From assembly GCA_026393955.1 (NCBI GenBank), contig JAPKZE010000395.1, positions 1-16,806 of the forward strand: 16,806 nt of DNA, in the 5' to 3' direction. The stretch's first letter is position 1. The number at the start of each line of letters is the position of its first letter. A program made the position numbers and the translations under genes. The notes below the pieces were generated by a model. It saw only the letters and a list, made by a program, of their open reading frames with translations, did not search any database and was not told where the DNA came from. This stretch comes from Candidatus Aminicenantota bacterium. Its GTDB lineage: Bacteria > Acidobacteriota > Aminicenantia > Aminicenantales > Saccharicenantaceae. Below, piece by piece: positions 7,738-13,221 of this stretch.

Positions 7738-9028
7738 TCATCGGCTCCTGTAGATCAATCGGACGAACAGGAAGTGCTCGTCGTTACCGGACTGGAGGAA
7801 CCCGCCGTACTCGACCTGGGCCGAGAGCCCGCGGCTGATCCGGACGAGGGTCCCGAGGGTGACGTTCCTGTAGTCATCCAGGGCGATCGGCACGGGCTCG
7901 CCCGAAGCCTGGTCGAAGCGGATCCCCTTGAAGGTGTTGGAGAAGCTGGCGTTCAGGGAGAACCGTCCGAAATCCTTGGTCAGGGAGGCGTAATAGGAAT
8001 CGTTCTCGGACAGGTCGCCGCGGTTGAGGGCGTAGTTCGCGACGAAGGACAGGCCCTGCCCGAAGAGGTTCGAGGCGGAGGCCCCGAAGCGCCAGGTGTG
8101 GTTGACGTAGCCGAGGTCCTTCTGCTCGCTTTCCTGGCGGGCGACCGACAGGCGCAGGGTGCGTACAGGCTTGACGCTGAGCCGGACGCCGTAATAGCTC
8201 GAATAATAGAAGCGCTCGACGTCCTGGTTGAAGACCGTCGGGTCCTGGGACGCTTCCAGGAGGTACTGGTGGAAATCGAGCCCCTTGCCCGAGCTGTAGC
8301 TCGCCGTCACGTCGGCCATACGGCCGAGGTCCAGGCGGACGTTCCCGAACAGCCGTGACAGGCGGTTCTCGCCGGCGACGTGGTCGCCCAGCTCGTATTC
8401 CGCGTCGCCGTAGACGACGAGCGTTTTCCGGACGGGAAGAAAGACGTTGGCGTAGGCGAACCGCCTCTCGACGCCGCCGTCATACCAGAGCTGGCTGAAG
8501 GTCAGGCCGGCCGTCCGGCCCTGCGTGCCGAGCCAGCGGACGAAAGCGCCGGCCTTGAGATAGTTCGTTTCGAGCCGGGCGATATACGGCGTCGACTGGA
8601 GGCCGCCGAAGGCGCCGACCAGGAAGTCCCGCCCGAGCTTGAGGCCGGCGACCCCTCCGAGGAGAGAGCCGATCCCCGCGGTGTCGTAGAGGTTCATCTG
8701 GCCGACCGACAGGTAGAACATCGAGCCGGGCTTGTCGTAGGTCAGGCGGGCGCTGTAGAGGATGAGCTGGTTGGTCAGGTCCTCGCGGATGCCGAGCCGG
8801 TCACGGGCGTCGATGCTCAGGGTCCAGCCCTGTCCGGCCGGACGGATGAGATCGAACTTGAACCTGGCCGAGACCTGGTTGAAGACGACGCCGTCGGCGT
8901 AGCGCGAGCCGCTCCAGTCGAAGTAGATCGTGCCTCTTTGATAGAAGCCGGGCCCCGGCGAGGGGCAGACCGGCGAGGATGAGGCCCGCCGCGATGACCG
9001 CGAACCGAACCCGGGTCGGACGACGCAT
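7738..9028 (-). CDS. Outer-membrane beta-barrel between two multihaem cytochromes (apparent frameshift near its N-terminus)
   Basis: The continuous reading frame from about 8949 down to 7738 encodes roughly 400 residues of amphipathic strands rich in Tyr, Phe and Arg, ending FLFVRLIYRSR. This is an outer-membrane barrel without a recognisable enzymatic domain. A perfect signal peptide, MRRPTRVRFAVIAAGLILAG, starts at ATG9028 in a different frame, with AAGGGAG 8 nt before it and 4 nt after the preceding stop. The two frames join if one base is removed from the G4C3 tract (minus strand) at 8950-8956. The junction then reads LAGAGFYQRGTIYFDW, with a clean AGA cleavage site, and the protein has 429 residues. 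The shift is either a sequence error in a GC homopolymer or a real inactivating mutation. The barrel is shorter than MtrB (about 700 residues). Its position between 6-haem and 12-haem cytochromes suggests it forms the pore of an electron conduit. Confidence 0.75.
8950..8956 (-). other. Likely frameshift site (one-base indel in a G/C tract)
   Basis: On the minus strand this tract reads GGGGCCC. The signal-peptide frame enters from ATG9028 and runs into an out-of-frame arginine-rich stretch after it. The barrel frame continues from here. Dropping one base joins them exactly at the expected signal-peptidase site. Confidence 0.7.
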
Positions 9029-9032
9029 GGCG

Positions 9033-9605
9033 TCAGCTCCCTTCCGACGCGCGGCCGACGCGCCAGTGGTCCTGGCCGTGACAGGCCAGGCATTCGTCCT
9101 GCCGGCCCGGATGCGGCGGATTATGGCAGCCCCGGCAGCCCGGGACCTTGTAAAGGTAGGATCGGCCCTGGTTTCTCGCCAGGGTCCTGGCCGGCGTGTG
9201 GCACGTGTCACACGCCTTGACCTTCAGGTGGGCGCCCTGGAGATCGGCGCCGGTCTCGGCGTGATCGAAATCGGCGGGGTCCAGCGGCACGAGGCTGGCT
9301 TGGCGGCCCTGATGTTCGGCGTGGCAGACGGCGCAGTCGTCGGCCTTGTCCCGGTGATAGCCCATGTTTGCGGCGATCCGGGTGCCGATCTCGGTGTGGC
9401 AGGCCAGGCACTTGGCCGGGGCGACTTTGCCCGGAGCGACGTGACAGGCCGCGCAATCGGCCGCTCCGGGCTTGGCGGCATGGGCCGCGCTCAATGGTCC
9501 GGGGATCTCCTGGCCGGAACCCGACCGGCCGGCGGCCGGGGTCAAGACCAACGCCAGCCCGAGGGCCAGCCCGAGGAGCGGGACGAGACGTCGTATCGCT
9601 GCCAT
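9033..9605 (-). CDS. Hexahaem c-type cytochrome, first gene of the cytochrome/barrel operon
   Basis: A 190-residue exported cytochrome with six CxxCH sites, first cysteines at 51, 66, 91, 132, 157 and 172 (CAACH, CLACH, CAVCH, CDTCH, CRGCH, CLACH). A Sec signal peptide occupies about residues 1-26. No lipobox is seen, so a soluble periplasmic protein is expected after cleavage. The arrangement resembles doubled c3/c7-type cytochrome folds, with additional histidines (GYHRDK, AEHQG, DFDH, GAHLK) as candidate axial ligands. It opens the operon, is preceded by a good sigma70-like promoter and ends 4 nt before the barrel start. An in-frame GTG three codons upstream (9612-9614) is an alternative start. 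ATG9605 is preferred because it starts directly at the basic signal-peptide N-terminus, but its Shine-Dalgarno is weak. A periplasmic electron carrier feeding an outer-membrane conduit is the inferred role. Confidence 0.88.
   Translation of the reverse strand: MAAIRRLVPLLGLALGLALVLTPAAGRSGSGQEIPGPLSAAHAAKPGAADCAACHVAPGKVAPAKCLACHTEIGTRIAANMGYHRDKADDCAVCHAEHQGRQASLVPLDPADFDHAETGADLQGAHLKVKACDTCHTPARTLARNQGRSYLYKVPGCRGCHNPPHPGRQDECLACHGQDHWRVGRASEGS
9037..9043 (-). promoter_or_regulatory. Ribosome binding site fixing the barrel gene start
   Basis: AAGGGAG on the minus strand, 8 nt before the ATG at 9026-9028 and inside the 3' end of the hexahaem gene. It supports the signal-peptide frame as the real start and so supports the frameshift interpretation. 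Confidence 0.65.
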
Positions 9606-9625
9606 AATTCCCACTAATCCTATAT

Positions 9626-9654
9626 ATCCTATCTATAGAATGTAATATTGTCAA
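9626..9654 (-). promoter_or_regulatory. Sigma70-type promoter of the cytochrome operon
   Basis: Minus-strand -35 TTGACA (9649-9654, a perfect consensus match) and -10 TAGGAT (9626-9631, 4 of 6) with a 17-bp spacer. It lies in an AT-rich island in otherwise GC-rich DNA. The inferred transcript start is near 9619, leaving a short leader of about 14 nt before ATG9605. Confidence 0.65.
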
Positions 9655-9679
9655 GCGGCGCTCGGGAGGTCTGCCCCGG

Positions 9680-9702
9680 CCGGGAGGGGAATTTCCTCCC
9701 GG
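9680..9702. promoter_or_regulatory. 23-bp dyad between divergent promoters (candidate operator)
   Basis: An 8-bp perfect inverted repeat, CCGGGAGG and CCTCCCGG, with a 7-nt centre GGAATTT. Two G-T positions and one A-T pair continue the dyad inward. The centre at 9691 lies almost midway between the minus-strand -35 (9649-9654) and the plus-strand -35 (9722-9727). No run of T follows it on either strand and it lies upstream of both genes, so a protein-binding site is more likely than a terminator. Confidence 0.5.
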
Positions 9703-9721
9703 GGTTCACCTTTAGGGGTGA

Positions 9722-9750
9722 TTGACGGTGGCGGCGGCTAATCCGATGAT
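9722..9750 (+). promoter_or_regulatory. Sigma70-type promoter upstream of the 439-residue protein gene
   Basis: -35 TTGACG (9722-9727, 5 of 6) and -10 GATGAT (9745-9750, 4 of 6) with a 17-bp spacer. An AAGGAG Shine-Dalgarno follows at 9767-9772, 7 nt before ATG9780. The -10 is imperfect; TGATAA slightly downstream is an alternative with a long spacer. Confidence 0.45.
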
Positions 9751-9779
9751 AAACCTGAATTTACCCAAGGAGTAGGCCT

Positions 9780-11099
9780 ATGGCCAAGATACTGCTGGTC
9801 GATTTCAGCCCGGCCGACCGGGATCGCCTTATTGCCGAAAAATACGATGTCGACGCGCGATCGACCGGCTGGGCCACGGGCCTCGACGAGCCCCTGGATC
9901 TCTCCGGCGAGCATGACGTCGTCTTCTACCAGGTCGGCGGCGAAGCCGCGGCCGGCCGCCCCGATCTTCACGCCGATGCGCACGGATCGCTCCTGGAGCG
10001 CGTGCGCGAAGGCGCCCGGGCCGTCTGCTTCATCGGCGGCGGGGAAACGTTCCAGCTGACGAACATCGTCGGGCCCCTGGACGGGCTTCAGATCAAGGAC
10101 AGCGCCCGGGCCGAGACCGTCGTCTTCAGCCCGCGGGCCCTGTTCCATGTCCCTTTCGAGAGGTTCCGGCCGTACATCGCCAACGCCTTCCGCCTCCTGC
10201 CCGAGACGTTCGGCGACGGGATCTGGGAGACGGAATCGTCCGCGAACGGCAAGTTCGAGTTCCTGGCCAAGACGACCGACGGCGCGCCCGTGGCCATGGT
10301 CGTCCGGAAAGGGAAGGGCGAGCTCCTGCTCCTGCCCTCGTTCGGGCCCAAGACGATCGAGGTCGTCGATTACATCCTCAAGGATAAGCTGCCGCTCACG
10401 CCCGAGCCTCCCGGCGAGGCGGGCGCCGGCTGGCTCGAAGGCGAAGACTACGTCTTCCCCGAGCTCCGGGCCCTGGTGGCCAAGCGCGACGAGGAGAAAA
10501 AGAAGCTCGAGGAGGCCTTGGCCGATTACGACCGCCAGATCAAGGACCTCAAGGCCGGCGGCCAGGAGGAGTTCCACCGCCTGCTCAGCGGCGAAGGGGC
10601 GGTCCTCAAGAACGCCGTCGTCCACGCCCTCCGCTACCTCGGCTGGGGCCGCGTCGTCGACGTCGATCAGTACTGGAAGAAGACCATCCGGAACAAAGAG
10701 GAGGACGCCTGGGTCATCGATCCCCCCGATATGCCCGTGGAGGCCGGCCTGCACAAGGGCGAGCTGGTCATCATCCTCGCCCGGGGCGGCAAGAACTGGG
10801 CCACGGACGACGAGTGCGCCCTGCTGCAGAAGTTCAAGGGCCGGCGGATGCAGGAGTTCGACAATACCCGGATGAAGGCCGTCCTCGTCGGCAACTACTT
10901 CTCGGCGGCCGAGGCCAAAAGCCGGCCCAATCCGTTCTCGGCCACCCAGATCGAGGAGACCCAGAAGGACGGCAACGGCCTGGTCACGACCTACGAGCTG
11001 TTCCGGGCCATCAAGGCCGAGAAGGAGGGCCGCGTCTCCAAGGACGCCATCCGCGAGCAGATCAGGCGCAAGACCGGATTGATCACTTTCGAGATCTGA
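9780..11099 (+). CDS. Uncharacterised two-domain protein: GATase/ThuA-like N-terminus, coiled coil, degenerate nuclease-like C-terminus
   Basis: A 439-residue cytoplasmic protein that I do not recognise as a named family. The N-terminal part (about 1-205) begins with a beta strand and acidic turn (MAKILLVDFSP), continues with HDVVFYQVGG and AVCFIGGGETF (81-91), and ends with GKGELLLLPSFGP (178-190). This resembles class I glutamine-amidotransferase-like (ThuA/DUF4350-type) Rossmann folds, but there is no catalytic cysteine at the expected elbow. Residues about 228-268 are charged and helical, probably a coiled coil. Residues about 270-415 (VHALRYLGW, then GELVIILARGG, MKAVLVGNYF, LVTTYELFRAI) follow the strand/helix order of PD-(D/E)XK nuclease-like domains seen in bacterial uncharacterised proteins. 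The ExK position reads Leu-Ala-Arg, so catalysis is doubtful. A strong AAGGAG 7 nt upstream fixes the start. It diverges from the cytochrome operon across a shared control region. Domain calls are by eye and tentative. Confidence 0.8.
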   Translation: MAKILLVDFSPADRDRLIAEKYDVDARSTGWATGLDEPLDLSGEHDVVFYQVGGEAAAGRPDLHADAHGSLLERVREGARAVCFIGGGETFQLTNIVGPLDGLQIKDSARAETVVFSPRALFHVPFERFRPYIANAFRLLPETFGDGIWETESSANGKFEFLAKTTDGAPVAMVVRKGKGELLLLPSFGPKTIEVVDYILKDKLPLTPEPPGEAGAGWLEGEDYVFPELRALVAKRDEEKKKLEEALADYDRQIKDLKAGGQEEFHRLLSGEGAVLKNAVVHALRYLGWGRVVDVDQYWKKTIRNKEEDAWVIDPPDMPVEAGLHKGELVIILARGGKNWATDDECALLQKFKGRRMQEFDNTRMKAVLVGNYFSAAEAKSRPNPFSATQIEETQKDGNGLVTTYELFRAIKAEKEGRVSKDAIREQIRRKTGLITFEI

Positions 11100-11106
11100 G
11101 AAAGAT

Positions 11107-11191
11107 GGGGTCAAACCTATACCTTTTTAATTTTTGCCCGTTACGACTCGATCGATGAGGCAAAAAACTAAAAAGGTATAGGTTTGACCCC
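11107..11191. repeat. Palindromic repeat, copy 1 (REP/MITE-like)
   Basis: Left arm 11107-11138 begins GGGGTCAAACCTATACC and continues TTTTTAATTTTTGCC. The right arm 11159-11191 is its near-perfect reverse complement, ending GGTATAGGTTTGACCCC. The 32-33-nt arms differ by one A/C mismatch and one extra A and enclose a 20-nt loop. The element starts 8 nt after the stop of the upstream gene. It could fold into a very stable hairpin in RNA or DNA. No U tract follows it, so it is not a standard intrinsic terminator, although it may shield the 3' end or block read-through. A second copy is at 16600. No transposase and no target-site duplication are visible. Confidence 0.9.
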
Positions 11192-11205
11192 CTTTGCCAG
11201 CCGCC

Positions 11206-11234
11206 TTGCTATTCGCTCCCTCCCCATATAGAAT
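11206..11234 (+). promoter_or_regulatory. Sigma70-type promoter of the symporter/phosphorylase operon
   Basis: -35 TTGCTA (11206-11211, 4 of 6) and -10 TAGAAT (11229-11234, 5 of 6) with a 17-bp spacer, just after the palindromic repeat. It leaves a leader of roughly 35 nt before the TTG start of the symporter gene. Confidence 0.5.
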
Positions 11235-11262
11235 TCTCCTCCGCGGAACGCCCGTCCGGCGC

Positions 11263-11270
11263 GAGGAGGA
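11263..11270 (+). promoter_or_regulatory. Ribosome binding site deciding the TTG start of the symporter
   Basis: GAGGAGGA, 5 nt before the TTG at 11276-11278. No ATG or GTG at this distance exists in frame, and the next in-frame ATG would remove the first membrane helix, so the TTG start is supported. Confidence 0.7.
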
Positions 11271-11275
11271 GAGCG

Positions 11276-13213
11276 TTGAACCTGACCTGGATCGATTGGG
11301 GGATCGTCCTCGCCGTCTTCGCCTTCATCATCGCCGTCGTCGTCATCAGCAAGCCGCTCATGCGCAGCGTCTCCGACTTCCTGGCCGCCGGCCGGACCGG
11401 CGGGCGCTACCTCATCAGCCTGTCCCAGGGCACGGCCTCCCTCGGCGCCATCACCATCGTCGGCATGCTCGAGATGAACTACATCGCCGGCTTCAACATG
11501 CGCTGGTGGGAGATGGTCATGGCCGTCGTGGTCGTCGGGATCAGCGTCTCGGGCTGGGTCCTCTACCGGTTCCGCCAGACCCGGGCCCTGACCATGGCCC
11601 AGTTCTTCGAGATCCGCTACAGCCGGTCCTTCCGCATCTTCGCCGGGACCATGGCCTTCCTGTCCGGGATCATCAATTTCGGCATCTTCCCGGCCGTGAG
11701 CGCCCGCTTCTTCATCTACTTCTGCGGCCTGCCGCAGACGATCGACCTCCTCGGCCTTCACGTCTCGACCTTCGCCCTGATCATGATCGTCATCCTCTGG
11801 ATCCCGCTCTACTTCGTCTTCAGCGGCGGCCAGATCGCGGTCATGATCACCGACTTCGTCCAGGGCATCTTCGTCAACGCCGTCTTCATCGTCATCGTCG
11901 TCGTCCTGATGCTCAAGGTCGACTGGGGCCAGATCTTCCAGGCCCTGTCCCAGGCCCCGGCGAACGCCTCGCTGGTCAACCCGTTCCATACGGGCAGCAC
12001 CAAGGACTACAACTTCTGGTACTTCTTCATCGGCATGATCGGGGTCATCTACGGCAAGCTCTCCTGGCAGGGGACCCAGGCCTACAACGCCTCGGCCAAG
12101 AGCGCCCACGAGGCCAAGATGGGCGACGTCCTGGCCAACTGGCGGGGCATCCCGCAGTGGGGCCTGTTCCTCGTGTTCGTGCCCATCGTGGCCTACACGT
12201 TCTGGCACGGGCCGGCGTTCACGGCCGCGGCCGCCTCGGTCCGGCCCGTCCTCGACGGCCTGGCCTCGGACGCCCTCCGGAGCCAGCTGACCGTGCCGAT
12301 CGCCCTGACCAAGCTCCTGCCGGTCGGGCTGATGGGCGCGTTCGCGGCGGTCATGCTGGCCGCGGCCATCGGCTGCAACGAGACCTACCTCCACTCCTGG
12401 GGCAGCATCTTCATCCAGGACGTCGTCATGCCCCTGCGGAAGAAGCCCTTCGCGCCGGAGCAGCACCTCAAGGCCCTCAAGCTCTCCATCCTGGCCGTCG
12501 CGGCCTTCTCGTTCGTCTTCAGCCTGCTCTTCCAGCAGAGCGAGTACATCTTTCTCTTCTTCGCCATCACCGGGGCCATCTTCGCCGGCGGCAGCGGCGC
12601 GGTCATCATCGGCGGCCTGTACTGGAAGCGGGGCACGACGGCCGCGGCCTGGTCGGCCATGATCGTCGGCTCCGTCGTCGCCGTCGGCGGCATCGCCGTC
12701 AAGCAGCTCGTGCCCGGGTTCCCCGTCAACGGCCAGATGTTCTGGGGCCTGGCCATGGCCGGGTCGAGCGTCGTCTACGTCGCCGTCTCGCTCCTCACGG
12801 GCGGCCAGAAGACTTTCGACATGGACAAGATGCTCCATCGGGGCAAGTACCTGGTCAGAGAGGAATACACCGTCGTCGATACGGTCCCGGTCAAGGGCTG
12901 GAAGGTCCTGGGCATGGGCCGGGAGTTCACCCGCTGGGACAAGGTCATCTACGTCGCGACCTACGCCTGGACGGCCAGCTGGGTCGTCGTCTTCGTCGCC
13001 GGGACGGTCCTCAACCTGACCCGCGAGGTCTCGACGGCGGCCTGGCTCGGCTTCTGGCGGACCTATACGATGATCTTCCTGGCCGTCTCCGTCTTCGTCA
13101 TCGTCTGGTTCTCGATCGGCGGCATCATCAACCTCAAGGAGATGGTCCGGACCCTCAAGGTCATGAAGCGCGACCACTCCGACCACGGCTTCATCGAACG
13201 GGACCGGGGCTGA
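11276..13213 (+). CDS. Sodium:solute symporter (SSS/SLC5) family transporter, probable sugar importer
   Basis: A 645-residue inner-membrane protein with about 13-14 hydrophobic helices and the LeuT-type SSS fold. Family marks are DFLAAGRTGG (34-43), the broken first core helix TASLGAITIVGM (53-64) and SGGQIAVMITDFVQG (183-197). SSS proteins import sugars, amino acids or other solutes with Na+. In the helix that normally offers two adjacent Ser/Thr hydroxyls to the Na2 ion, this protein reads AAAIGCNETYLHSWGSIF (362-379). Gly366-Cys367 aligns with the usual Ser-Ser/Thr pair, so ion coupling may differ. Translation starts at TTG with a strong GAGGAGGA. The gene ends 8 nt before the GH94 gene. 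With two cytoplasmic phosphorylase-family enzymes downstream, an oligosaccharide or disaccharide is the inferred substrate. Confidence 0.9.
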   Translation: MNLTWIDWGIVLAVFAFIIAVVVISKPLMRSVSDFLAAGRTGGRYLISLSQGTASLGAITIVGMLEMNYIAGFNMRWWEMVMAVVVVGISVSGWVLYRFRQTRALTMAQFFEIRYSRSFRIFAGTMAFLSGIINFGIFPAVSARFFIYFCGLPQTIDLLGLHVSTFALIMIVILWIPLYFVFSGGQIAVMITDFVQGIFVNAVFIVIVVVLMLKVDWGQIFQALSQAPANASLVNPFHTGSTKDYNFWYFFIGMIGVIYGKLSWQGTQAYNASAKSAHEAKMGDVLANWRGIPQWGLFLVFVPIVAYTFWHGPAFTAAAASVRPVLDGLASDALRSQLTVPIALTKLLPVGLMGAFAAVMLAAAIGCNETYLHSWGSIFIQDVVMPLRKKPFAPEQHLKALKLSILAVAAFSFVFSLLFQQSEYIFLFFAITGAIFAGGSGAVIIGGLYWKRGTTAAAWSAMIVGSVVAVGGIAVKQLVPGFPVNGQMFWGLAMAGSSVVYVAVSLLTGGQKTFDMDKMLHRGKYLVREEYTVVDTVPVKGWKVLGMGREFTRWDKVIYVATYAWTASWVVVFVAGTVLNLTREVSTAAWLGFWRTYTMIFLAVSVFVIVWFSIGGIINLKEMVRTLKVMKRDHSDHGFIERDRG

Positions 13214-13221
13214 GGCGGGCC

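Noticed and set aside
9029..9093. Start of the barrel gene at 9093, as the long open frame would suggest.
   Set aside because: It overlaps the hexahaem gene, has no signal peptide, and its first 45 or so residues are Arg/Pro/Ser-rich shadow sequence. ATG9028 with a Shine-Dalgarno and signal peptide fits far better once the one-base shift is allowed.
9738..11114. A 458-codon minus-strand open frame antisense to the 439-residue protein gene.
   Set aside because: The plus-strand frame has a perfect AAGGAG, an upstream promoter and globular composition. The antisense frame has none of these and is Asp/Gly/Leu-biased.
11107..11191. Palindromic repeat copy 1 as a classical rho-independent terminator.
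   Set aside because: The stem is far longer than usual terminators, no T tract follows it on either strand, and a second copy exists elsewhere with a different loop. A mobile or REP-like repeat explains it better.
11168..13186. A 672-codon open frame on the minus strand, antisense to the symporter gene.
   Set aside because: It mirrors the GC-rich third-position pattern of the symporter and yields a low-complexity Asp/Glu/Gly/Arg-rich product with no domain. The plus-strand protein is a clear SSS family member.
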